Under the pieces are notes generated by a model that ran no database searches, had not been told where the DNA came from, and was given only the letters and a program-made list of their open reading frames with translations. The translations under genes were made by a program, and so were the position numbers. DNA of 64,000 nucleotides from Boesenbergia rotunda. Lineage: Eukaryota; Streptophyta; Magnoliopsida; Zingiberales; Zingiberaceae. Below, piece after piece: positions 22,106 through 32,634 of the stretch. Position 1 is the stretch's first letter; every line of letters begins with the position of its first letter. Where the stretch lies: contig JAGFNQ010005191.1 in the NCBI GenBank assembly GCA_024364735.1, forward strand, positions 157,994-221,993, written 5' to 3'.

Positions 22106-22300
22106 CTTTATATTGGATTGAGCCTCGGGGAGCCGTCCAACTTAAAGTTAGTTGTTGTAATTTAATTTCCTAATTTTGAATAAAATTGTCATGTTTAATT
22201 TGGTTATGCCTCGGGGAGCGGACCAAATTAGATTTACAACAAATTCCTTTTTTTGGGTATCTGAGCCTCGGGGAGCCACCCAAAGAAAATATTTTGTTGT
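22106..22300 (+). repeat. Three stem-loops with GCCTCGGGGAGC loop
   Basis: Loop cores are at 22122-22133, 22208-22219 and 22265-22276. Arms are CTTTA..TTGGA / TCCAA..TAAAG (22106-22117, 22136-22147); TAATTTGGT / ACCAAATTA (22196-22204, 22222-22230); TTTGGGT / ACCCAAA (22252-22258, 22278-22284) plus ACAACAAA / TTTGTTGT (22236-22243, 22293-22300). Confidence 0.88.
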
Positions 22301-22344
22301 AATTAATAAATCCATAAATAAAATTGTAATCAAATCTTGGAAAT

Positions 22345-22401
22345 TTTGAGGTGATTCTCAAACGATAATTTTCCTATTTGATTTAAGAGGTGATGCTCTT
22401 A
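22345..22401 (+). repeat. Two hairpins with GTGAT loops
   Basis: TTTGAG-gtgatt-CTCAAA (22345-22362) and TAAGAG-gtgatg-CTCTTA (22384-22401). Same loop, different 6-bp stems. Confidence 0.85.
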
Positions 22402-22843
22402 CATATTGTTGTCTCCAAAATTAATTAGGAAAATGGTTTCCTATAGAGTTTTCTTAAATAAGATTTTCATGAAAATAATATGTGGTTGAACTAAGGGAAT
22501 CTGTCTCTTAATTTAATAAGATTTGATTTAGAGAAATCAAAGTCTTAAACATATTATTTCCGAAATTAATTATGACAATTTAGGAAATTGTTTCCCAAAA
22601 CAATTCCTTGAATAAAGTATGAAATTAGAATTAGGAAATCCGGTTCCTAATTCAATTAATGAGACTTGATAAATTAAGTCACATACATACTTTATTAAGG
22701 AAATCGTTAGTGCATGACATAATTATATGTCATGAATGTGCTTAGAAAAGAAAGGATGAGACCCAAAACCCCTTACAAAATATTAAGGCCAACACCTTCC
22801 ATTAATATGGTTAGAACCGGAGTTTTGTTTCTCGTTTGGGTTG

Positions 22844-23270
22844 ATGGACACATCCATGCCCGGCTTGAACCTCAACATGTTCAAACCATGGAATTAGTTT
22901 ATAATAAATATAGTTGGAGTCAGATGTCAATCCTTAGTTTTGGTTGTTGGACACATCCAAGCCTGACTAAACGGTTGAATGAGCTCCAACCATATTAAAA
23001 CTATTTCTTGATTAATGGGTCAGCCTTAAGCTTGGAGCATCGATTTGTTGTGCCACAGCCAAGGTCGATGTAAAGAGAGGTGCAGTTGGGTGCTATGTAT
23101 ATTGTTGCATACTTATTAATGAGTTAACAACCCAATGATTTATGCAAACATTCAATTAGTTGATAGCATAAAGTGATAATTACATATATGTGATATGTAA
23201 TCGGTATAAATACCTACCTTCATAGCTAAGAATAACTTGATGGCCACAGCCATGGTTGTTCTTATCTATG
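22844..23270 (+). repeat. Hairpins with CACA tetraloops
   Basis: ATGGA-CACA-TCCAT (22844-22857); TTGGA-CACA-TCCAA (22947-22960) inside GTTGGAG/CTCCAAC (22913-22919, 22984-22990); ATGGC-CACA-GCCAT (23240-23253) inside CATAG/CTATG (23221-23225, 23266-23270) and TAAGAA/TTCTTA. A fourth, looser one, CATCGA/TCGATG (23038-23070), encloses CCACAGCC. Confidence 0.87.
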
Positions 23271-23435
23271 GTTGGATATCAACTTATTTGGAGATGTTCC
23301 TACGATCTCCCGAATTGATAAAAAGGGTTATTCAATTCGAAAAAATAAATAGGATTTAATTAATGTATGTTGATGCATTCTTTATCATTCTTCTCACATA
23401 AGCTCAATTTGTATTTCTAGGATAATCACTCGATC

Positions 23436-24198
23436 ATGTCTTCTCTAAATTTGCGTTCCATTTTGGACACCAATAAGCTGACTGGGCCAAACTTCATGGA
23501 CTGGCTTCGAAACCTAAGGATAGTCCTCAAGGCAGAAAAGCTTGCTTATGTCTTTGAAGAACTACTTCCCAACCGTCCTCCAGAAAATGCAACTCCAGAC
23601 CAGTTAGTGGCCTATCAGAAACATGTAAACGATTCTGAACTTGCGAGTTGCATCATGCTAGCCGCTATGGTACTTGAGCTGCAAAAGCAGCATGAGCATA
23701 TGGATGCTTATACCATCATCTTCCATCTTCATGAGTTATTTGACGAGCAGGCGAGATCCGAAAGGTTCGAGGTCTCCTGACTCCTCTTCACCTCTAAGAT
23801 GCAGGAAGACACTTCTGTCTCACAGTTTGTGTTGAAGATGTTGGGGTACATTGAGCGACTGAGCACACTCAGTTTTGCAATGGATCATGAACTAAGTATT
23901 GACTTAATTCTGCATTGTTTACCCAAAAGTTATTCACAATTTGTGATGAACTATCGGATGAACCAGCTGGAGACTACCATTCCTGAGTTGCTCAACCTGC
24001 TAAAGACTATAGAGCCTTCTGTGAAGCAGGATCAGAAGACGGTGCTGTTAGTTGGTTCCTCGAAGAAAGGTTCTAAGAGGAAGGCCAAATAACAAATAAA
24101 GGAAAGAAGAAAAAGGCCAAAAAGACTGAAAATACACCAAAAGACACTTGCCATCACTGTGGCAAGGAGGGTCACTGGTGAAGAAACTGCAAGGTTTA
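23436..24198 (+). pseudogene. gag: Element B gag remnant
   Basis: ATG at 23436 opens a copia gag: SILDTNKLTGPNFMDWLRNL, then LELQKQHEHMDAY. A TGA at 23778-23780 interrupts the frame. The same frame continues (23781-24092, QFVLKMLGYIERLSTL, CLPKSYSQFVMNYRM) to a second stop. A shifted frame holds the zinc knuckle at 24149-24190, reading CHHCGKEGHW, a stop (TGA for TGG or CGA), RNC. The gypsy element C2 splits the frame immediately after the knuckle; KVY is completed from 32635. The intact equivalent would be the capsid/nucleocapsid part of a single gag-pol polyprotein. Confidence 0.9.
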
Positions 24199-27100
24199 TG
24201 TAACGACCCGGAAAATTCTCTTAATATTTTCTTAAAATATTAAGCATGTTTAAATAATTTTCCAAGGGACCTAGAAATATTAAGGAGAACGTTGGCCTAG
24301 AAAATCTATGTTTTCTCATTTAAATTGAGAAAACTAACTACTAATGAGCTTTAAATGAGCTCCAAAAATGGGTATTAATTAGGTAAAATTAATATAAATT
24401 AGGAAAAATTAATATAAATATAAAATAATTTTATTTATGAATATTAGCATAATTATGGATGATTTTAGGGGAATTTTTGGAATTTAGGGAAAATAAAAAT
24501 AATAAAATAAATGAAATAAAAATAAAATAAAAATAAAAGTGCATGAGCCAAGGATTGAACCTTGGACCTCTTGGACAACCACGCATGCTTTAACCAACTC
24601 ACCTAGCAAGTGATTGTTGGGAGGAAATGAAGTGGATATTGGTTAAAGCATAGAAGAAGATGAAGGGTCATGGAGAGACTCTTCATTTACCTCCTTAATG
24701 GGCTATTAAAGGGGGGTTTTGGGAGTTACTTCTTCTTCCCATAACATTCATTTTCGAAACTCTTCCTCCCCTCATTCTTGCTGAGCACCAAGAAGGGGCT
24801 TTCCCCTTGGAAAAGCTTCCACCAAGGTTCCATCTCCTAGATCTAAAGTTTCTACAAGAGTACAAGGGCAAGGAGGGATCAAGGGTCAACAGCTCTACAA
24901 GTTCTTTCTCTTTTAAGGTCTAAAAATCAAGAAATCCCAAAGTAAGACTCCCTCACCTGTGGTATAATAGTTCCCTATGATTTTTATGATTTTTAGCATG
25001 ATATATTGGATAGTTTTTGGATTTGATGTTGAAAGGAAAGAAAAACCAAGAACTTTATGTTTAAAGGTTTCGGCCACCATGTTTTTAAGATTTAAAATTA
25101 TAATAAAAATATGTATAATGCTATATAATGTTCCCTTATGATTTTTAGAAGTTAAGTATATTTTTTGGGAATTTTTGGAGTACCCTAGGATACCCTAGGG
25201 TTTCGGCCAACATGAAAGAAACAAAAACTAAGAACCCTGAGTTTAAGGGTTTCGGCCACCAAGTTTTAAAGGTCTATAATTATGCTAAAAATCATGATAA
25301 TGTTGTTTAATGTTCCCTTCTGATGTGTAGAGGTTAAGTATAATTTTTGGGAATTTTTGGAGTACCCTAGGACACCCTAGGGTTTCGGCCAACATGAAAG
25401 AAACAAAAACTAAGAACCCTGAGTTTAAGGGTTTCGGCCACCATGTTTTAAAGGTCTATAATTATGCTAAAAATCATGATAATGTTATTTAATGTTCCCT
25501 TATGATGTGTAGAGGTTAGGTATAATTTTTGGGAATTTTTGGGATACCCTAGAGGCCCCATATGGTTCGGCCAACCCCAAGGACCCAAGGGTTAGGGTTG
25601 AGTCTTTAACTTCAAGCATATGTTTATGTGTTGCCATGATATAAGGATGATGGAAGGTGATTAAGTGAATTTTCACATGGCCTTGGGACTCCACAAGTTC
25701 GGCCAAGAAGGGTTAATAGGGTAAAAGTTAAGATTTATTTCAAGTAAGGGTCCCAATGGCCCTATGGTAAGATGTGATTTATGTTTATGAATGATATGCC
25801 TTGTTTATGAATGATATGCCATGTTTATGCATGATATGCCATGTTTATGAATGATATGCCATGTTTATGAATGATATGCCATGTTATGAATGATATGCCA
25901 TGTTTATGAATGATATGCCATGTTTATGAATGATATGTCATGTTTTAGGATAATACGAATGTATGCCATGCTCTATGAATGATGTGTACATATGCCATGT
26001 CTAAGAATGAAAATGATGAATGACAAGTATGATGAATGAAAGATGATGCTTATGTCTTTAAGGCATAAATATGCTAAACGGCACGGTCGATGGTCGACGG
26101 TACGACGGTCGAGAGGACCGGTAAATGGGCCGGTAGACGGGCCGAGCCGTAACAAGTTATGCTATGATAAGTATGCCATAAATGTCTTATGAATGATGAA
26201 TCATGAAAAGTATTTTACTTTATGTATGGGCTTGTACCGGACCGAAGTATGGGTCCAAGGGATGGGCACCTTAAGAACGCCCCGGTTCTGTACTACCGAA
26301 GCTGTCCACGGTTCTGGCACTACCGGAGCTATGCAACAGGGATGGGCACCTTAAGAACGCCTCGGTTTGGGGACTATCGACTATGCTGTCCTTACCCTAG
26401 TAGGTTGGGGCTCGCGACCTCGGACTTGCTAGGGATGCGCGCTATGATGTATGTATGTGGTACAAGCCGGGGACCCCAAATGATGTTATGATGATTATGT
26501 TTAAGCAAATTAAAAGTATGTTTTAAAAGTTAAGCATCCCTTATGTATATGCATTCCACTCATGCATCCATTCATGCTATGCATTATGCTATGTTGATAA
26601 GATGATATGCTTACGTTTCATGTTAAGAAGTATGCATGAGAATGAATGATCTATGCCATGATTATGTTAGGAAGATGTTCATATGCTATGATAGGTATTA
26701 TGCCATGCTACTATGTTTATGATTTATGCCATGAATTATGCCATGCTTAGAATGTCTACTATGTTTATGATTTATGCCATGATTTATGATTTATGCTATG
26801 AATTATGCCATGCTTAGAATGTCTACTATGTTTATGAGTTATGCCATGAATTATGTCATGCTTAGAATGTCTACTATGTTTATGTTCATGCCATGCTATG
26901 TATACGATAAGTGATGTAAGATGTTATGTTCCAAGTAGAGCACCAAGTACGTTAATGTTTTATGTGCTCATTATGAGATGATGAATGATGAATGGTTTTG
27001 TGAGTAGGAAAGAGTCTTACTAAGCCTGTGTGCTTATAGTCTTATTTCCTTATACCGCAGATCATTCAAGGGGACAATAAAGGAAGCAGCAGGAGGGCAA

Positions 27101-27404
27101 GAACGCATGTGTGTAGTAGTGACTTGGCCCAGGAAACTTTATGTTTACGGTTTATGCTAGAACTTACCTTGGTTACTTATATGTCTGAATAATGACCTGT
27201 GGAACCTTATGATATGATGTTACGTATGACATGATATGATATGATGCTTAAGTTCAAAGTTAATATGCTAAGGTTCCTATGTCATTAAGTTAAGAATGAT
27301 AACAGGGCATGTATAAGTTAAAGTTATTCCGCTGCCTTATGATGTCTACATGCCCTAAGCATGTTAACGTAACGCCGCTTAGGAAAAAAAAAACGGGCGT
27401 TACA
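24199..27404 (+). mobile_element. C2 5' LTR (3206 bp)
   Basis: TGTAACGACCCGG to CGGGCGTTACA. It contains about three copies of a ~190-bp unit with GGTTTCGGCCACCA (25070-25560), eight copies of a 20-bp repeat (25781-25939), a GC-rich tract rich in GGTCGA/GACGG (26078-26150), the CACCTTAAGAACGCC repeats (26270-26360), and three ~50-bp units with GAATTATGCCATGCTTAG (26720-26885). Confidence 0.94.
25781..25939 (+). repeat. 20-bp tandem repeat, 8 copies
   Basis: ATGTTTATGAATGATATGCC repeated eight times with small variants. The 3' LTR has only three copies (31128-31187). Confidence 0.93.
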
Positions 27405-27407
27405 GGT

Positions 27408-27419
27408 TGGTATCAAAGC
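27408..27419 (+). other. C2 primer-binding site
   Basis: TGGTATCAAAGC, three bases after the LTR end; a one-base variant of the usual tRNA-Met site TGGTATCAGAGC. Confidence 0.85.
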
Positions 27420-27657
27420 AGTAACCATCTCACTACACACACATCAAGCCCTCTTCCTGCAGCTTCCAAGTAAGTACCCCTGTGCATGTTTTATGATAGT
27501 AGGCACTTTTATGATGTTATATGACTTTAAGATATGCAAGTAAGAACGATAGTATGATGAAAAAGTATGTTAAGATATGTAACGATGAACGATATTTTAT
27601 ATTCTTTGATGAATTAGTATTTGGAATAATATAGGAGCAGGAAAAAAGAAACTAATA

Positions 27658-29255
27658 TTGGTTATACTGTCTTGGGTGAAGAAGAACATGGCTAGAAGAC
27701 AGAGTAACCGACTGAACGAGGCGATCCCAACGCTTGATCTGGTGCAATTAGTGGCCCAACTTCAGCGCCAAGTCGCCGAGCAACAGCAGACCATTAATAC
27801 CTTAATGAACCAACAGGAAAATTTTACTACTGCACCAGTGAACCAGACTGCTATACCTGTGGCGCCTACGGTTACACACACTCCTCCGCTAGGCTCGACC
27901 ACTGTGGCACGATAGGAGGCTTACCTGATCCAGTGGTTAAGGCTGAAACCGGAGAATTTCTCGGGTGCTGGCGAACCTTGGGACGCCCAGGCATGGTTCA
28001 AGACGATGGAAAGTACCCTGGAGCTGCTGGACTGGCCTGAGCATGAGAAGATCAAGTGTGCGTCGTTCTGCCTGTCTGGGGATGCCAGAATGTGGTGGGA
28101 AAGGGTTAAGGCCAAGAGACCGGTGGACCAGATGGTATGGTAGATTTCGAATCAGAGTTCTTTGAAGAATTCTTCAACATGCGGGTCACGAATAAACACT
28201 ACGATGAATTCACGGAATTCCGACAGGGCAACCTCTCGGTCAATGAAGCCGTGAAGAAGTTTAATCGCCTAGCTCGTCTATGCCCTGAGCTGGTCCGCAC
28301 TGAGAGAGAAAGGGTTCGACTTATGTTGAAGATGTTGCGGCCCGAAATAGCCCTGAACGTGGCCGGCGGAGTTAACAGGCCGCAGACCACCGAGGAGTTG
28401 TTTAGTAGTGCTCTACTCACCGAGCATTACCTGAACAATATCAATCAGCAAAGGAAGGCATTAAATGAGAGAGGTCAGAAACCTCAGAGTACCAACGCTA
28501 ATGGGAAGGGAAATCAGGGTGGTAAACGGCAGCCATGGGACGACCCCCAAGGGGGCCCAGCAAATAAACAGTCCAGGTTTCCCCTATGTGCTACATGCGG
28601 GAAAATGCATCCCGGGAAATGCCGCAAAGGTACGAACCGGTGTTTCATTTGCGGGGTGGAAGGGCACATAGCCTCTTACTGTCCTACCAAGAACCGGGCA
28701 CCTCCCCAACAGCTTGTTCCATACCAGGGTGCACCAGCGAAACTACATTATATGCAAGCCGAGCTGGAAGGTACCCCGATGAGCCAAGGGAGATTAGAGG
28801 CCCCACCAACTATGGCAGATGCCAGGGTTTTCTCTATTACTAAGGAGGATGCCGCGAGTGCTTCAACAGTTGTCACAGGTCAGATACTTATTTACAGTCA
28901 GTATGCTACTACATTATTTGATACTGGGGCAACACACTCGTTCATCTCTATGTTCTACACTAAGAAGATAGATATGTCTCCACAAGTTTTAGACTACAAG
29001 TTCTTGACAACCCTGCCTTCGGGAGAAATAAGGACATCCACTCCCGTGCTGCTTGCTGTGCCAGTCGGATTCGCAGGAAGAGAACTCTACTGCGATCTGA
29101 TAGTACTTGACATGCAGGATTATGATGTTATAAGGGGAAGGAATTTTCTGAGCAAATACGGCGCTTCTGTCGAGTGCCGTAAACGAAAGGTGATCTTTCA
29201 ACTATCGACTTTCGAAGCACAGAAGATGATAGACAAGGGATACACTGGATTCTAG
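27658..29255 (+). pseudogene. gag: C2 gag-protease, broken by stop and frameshifts
   Basis: The frame from 27658 has the N-terminal coiled-coil-like stretch (LVQLVAQLQRQVAEQQQ), then a TAG at 27913-27915 (CAG expected). It continues through the gag core (WFKTMESTLELLDW, ASFCLSGDARMWWERVK) to a stop near 28141, where the frame shifts. The frame 28137-29255 has the rest of gag (FFNMRVTNKHYDEFTEFRQG), two Cys-rich motifs including CFICGVEGHIASYC (CX2CX4HX4C), and an aspartic protease with LFDTGATHSFIS. It ends at a 1-nt shift near 29250. Such proteins form the particle and process the polyprotein. Confidence 0.9.
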
Positions 29256-29452
29256 CACATGTGGTTGACGTAAGTCAACCCAAGGACCAGAAGCTAGAAG
29301 ATGTTAGGGTTGTAGGTAATTATCCAGAGGTATTCCCAGAGGAATTACCAGGATTAGCTCCTGATAGAGAAGTGGAATTCGAGATCGAATTGGTTTCTGG
29401 TACTAACCCGTTCCCCAAGGCACCTTACCGTATGGCAAGGTCAACGGTTTGA
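29256..29452 (+). pseudogene. C2 pre-RT stub; rest of pol deleted
   Basis: In a third frame the sequence reads DVRVVGNYPEVFPEELPGL and EFEIELVSGTNPFPKAPYRM, the conserved peptide directly before gypsy RT. It then stops at 29450-29452. Only about 90 bases separate it from the PPT, so RT, RNase H and integrase are absent. Confidence 0.9.
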
Positions 29453-29532
29453 GGAATCTACCTGGGGAACGCGAGGACGCGCTGAGACGCAGGTACCCAG
29501 AGATATTCTAAGTTCGAGGACGAACTTTCACG

Positions 29533-29545
29533 AGGTATGGGGGAT
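29533..29545 (+). other. C2 polypurine tract
   Basis: GGTATGGGGGAT directly before the 3' LTR, preceded by the self-complementary GTTCGAGGACGAAC. Confidence 0.8.
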
Positions 29546-32500
29546 TGTAACGACCCGGAAAATTCTCTTAATATTTTCTTAAAATATTAAGCATGTTTAA
29601 ATAATTTTCCAAGGGACCTAGAAATATTAAGGAGAATGTTGGCCTAGAAAATCTATGTTTTCTCATTTAAATTGAGAAAACTAACTACTAATGAGCTTTA
29701 AATGGGATCCAAAAATGGGTATTAATTAGGTAAAATTAATATAAATTAGGAAAAATTAATATAAATATAAAAGAATTTTATTTAGGAATATTAGCATAAT
29801 TATGGATGATTTTAGGGGAATTTTTGGAATTTAGGGAAAATAAAAATAATAAAATAAATGAAATAAAAATAAAATAAAAATAAAGGTGCATGAGCCAAGG
29901 ATTGAACCTTGGACCTCTTGGACAACCATGCATGCTTTAACCAACTCACCTAGCAAGTGATTGTTGGGAGGAAATGAAGTGGATATTGGTTAAAGCATAG
30001 AAGAAGATGAAGGGTCATGGAGAGACTCTTCATTTACCTCCTTAATGGGCTATTAAAGGGGGGTTTTGGGAGTTACTTCTTCTTCCCATTACATTCATTT
30101 TCGAAACTCTTCCTCCCCTCATTCTTGCTGAGCACCAAGAAGGGGCTTTCCCCTTGGAAAAGCTTCCACCAAGGTTCCATCTCCTAGATCTAAAGTTTCT
30201 ACAAGAGTACAAGGGCAAGGAGGGATCAAGGGTCAAGAGCTCTACAAGTTCTTTCTCTTTTAAGGTCTAAAAATCAAGAAATCCCAAATTAAGACTCCCT
30301 CACCTGTGGTATAATAGTTCCCTATGATTTTTATGATTTTTAGCATGATATATTGGATAGTTTTTGGATTTGATGTTGAAAGGAAAGAAAAACCAAGAAC
30401 TTTATGTTTAAAGGTTTCGGCCACCATGTTTTTAAGATCTAAAATTATAATAAAAATATGTATAATGCTATTTAATGTTCCCTTATGATGTTTAGAAGTT
30501 AAGTATAATTTTTGGGAATTTTTGGAGTACCCTAGGACACCCTAGGGTTTCGGCCAATATGAAAGAAACAAAAACTAAGAACCCTGAGTTTAAGGGTTTC
30601 GGCCACCAAGTTTTAAAGGTCTATAATTATGATAAAAATCATGATAATGTTTTTTAATGTTCCCTTCTGATGTATAGAGGTTAAGTATAATTTTTGGGAA
30701 TTTTTGGAATACCCTAGGACACCCTAGGGTTTCGGCCAACATGAAAGAAACAAAAACTAAGAACCCTGAGTTTAAGGGTTTCGGCCACCATGTTTTAAAG
30801 GTCTATAATTATGCTAAAAATCATGATAATGTTATTTAATGTTCCCTTATGATGTGTAGAGGTTAGGTATAATTTTTGGAAATTTTTGGGGTACCCTAGA
30901 GGCCCCATATGGTTCGGCCAACCCCAAGGACCCAAGGGTTAGGGTTGAGTCTTTAACTTCAAGCATATGTTTATGTGTTGCCATGATATAAGGATGATGG
31001 AAGGTGATTAAGTGAATTTTCACATGGCCTTGGGACTCCACAAGTTCGGCCAAGAAGGGTTAATAGGGTAAAAGTTAAGATTTATTTCAAGTAAGGGTCC
31101 CAATGGCCCTATGGTAAGATGTGATTTATGTTTATGAATGATATGCCATGTTTATGAATGATATGCCATGTTTATGAATGATATGCCATGGTTTAGGATA
31201 ATACGAATGTATGCCATGCTCTATGAATGATGTGTACATATGCCATGTCTAAGAATGAAAATGATGAATGACAAGTATGATGAATGAAAGATGATGCTTA
31301 TGTCTTTAAGGCATAAATATGCTAAACGGCACGGTCGATGATCGACGGTACGACGGTCGAGAGGACCGGTAAATGGGCAGGTAGACGGGCCGAGCCGTAA
31401 CAAGTTATGCTATGATAAGTATGCCATGAATGTCTTATGAATGATGAAACATGAAAACTATTTTACTTTATGTATGGGCTTGTACCGGACCGAAGTATGG
31501 GTCCAAGGGATGGACACCTTAAGAACGCCCCGGTTCTGGACTACCGAAGCTGTCCACGGTTCTGGCACTACCGGAGCTGTGCAACAGGGACGGGCACCTT
31601 AAGAACGCCTCGGTTCGGGGACTACCGACTATGCTGTCCTTACCCTAGTAGGTTGGGGCTCGCGACCTCGGACTTGCTAGGGATGCGCGCTATGATGTAT
31701 GTATGTGGTACAAGCCGGGGACCTCAAATGATGTTATGATGATTATGTTTAAGCAAATTAAAAGTATGTTTTAAAAGTTAAGCATCCCTTATGTATATGC
31801 ATTCCACTCATGCATCCATTCATGCTATGCATTATGCTATGTTGATAAGATGATATGCTTACGTTTCATGTTAAGAAGTATGCATGAGAATGAATGATCT
31901 ATGCCATGATTATGTTAGGAAGATGTTCATATGCTATGATAGGTATTATGCCATGCTACTATGTTTATGATTTATACCATGAATTATGCCATGCTTAGAA
32001 TGTCTACTATGTTTATGATTTATGCTATGAATTATGCCATGCTTAGAATGTCTACTATGTTTATGAGTTATGCCATGAATTATGCCATGCTTAGAATGTC
32101 TACTATGTTTATGTTCATGCCATGCTATGTATACGATAAGTGATGTAAGATGTTATGTTCCAAGTAGAGCACCAAGTACGTTAATGTTTTATGTGCTCAT
32201 TATGAGATGATGAATGATGAATGGTTTTGTGAGTAGGAAAGAGTCTTACTAAGCCTGTGTGCTTATAGTCTTATTTCCTTATACCGCAGATCATTCAAGG
32301 GGACAATGAAGGAAGCAGCAGGAGGGCAAGAACGCATGTGTGTAGTAGTGACTTGGCCCAGGAAACTTTATGTTTACCGTTTATGCTAGAACTTCACCTT
32401 GGTTACTTATATGTCTGAATAATGACCTGTGGAACCTTATGATATGATGTTACGTATGACATGATATGATATGATGCTTAAGTTCAAAATTAATATGCTA

Positions 32501-32634
32501 AGGTTCCTATGTCATTAAGTTAAGAATGATAACAGGGCATGTATAAGTTAAAGTTATTCCGCTGCCTTATGATGTCTACATGCCCTAAGCATGTTAACGT
32601 AACGCCGCTTAGGAAAAAAAAAACGGGCGTTACA
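29546..32634 (+). mobile_element. C2 3' LTR (3089 bp)
   Basis: Near-identical to 24199-27404 except for repeat copy number (three rather than eight 20-bp units, one fewer unit in the GAATTATGCC array). An ORF at 31961-32143 only reads the ~50-bp tandem units. It ends CGGGCGTTACA followed by TSD gttta. Confidence 0.94.

Larger units (their letters stand above)
21695..23435 (+). promoter_or_regulatory. Element B untranslated leader with hairpin array
   Basis: 1.74 kb between PBS and gag ATG without a credible ORF. It holds at least ten hairpins in three classes defined by shared loops: GCCTCGGGGAGC (three copies, 22106-22300), GTGAT loops (22345-22401) and CACA tetraloops (22844-23270). Others include TAGGAAA-atgg-TTTCCTA (near 22420) and a 10-bp stem GAATTAGGAA/TTCCTAATTC (near 22627-22652). 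The opening 400 bases are AT-rich with repeats of TTTTGGAAA. Confidence 0.8.
24199..32634 (+). mobile_element. Element C2: pol-deficient Ty3/gypsy element
   Basis: 8436 bp with TG...CA LTRs, PBS, gag-protease, PPT and a perfect TSD gttta (24194-24198, 32635-32639). The internal region is only 2141 bp: gag, protease and the peptide just before RT are present, but RT, RNase H and integrase are gone. Its gag resembles the Del/Tekay-type chromovirus gag in motif layout; that placement is a judgement. It inserted into element B between gag and protease. Confidence 0.93.

Noticed and set aside
25781..25939. CRISPR-like regular repeat
   Set aside because: Head-to-tail 20-bp units without spacers, in a plant LTR; no cas genes.
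31961..32143. ORF with repeated NYAMLRMST
   Set aside because: Reads a ~50-bp tandem repeat in the C2 3' LTR.
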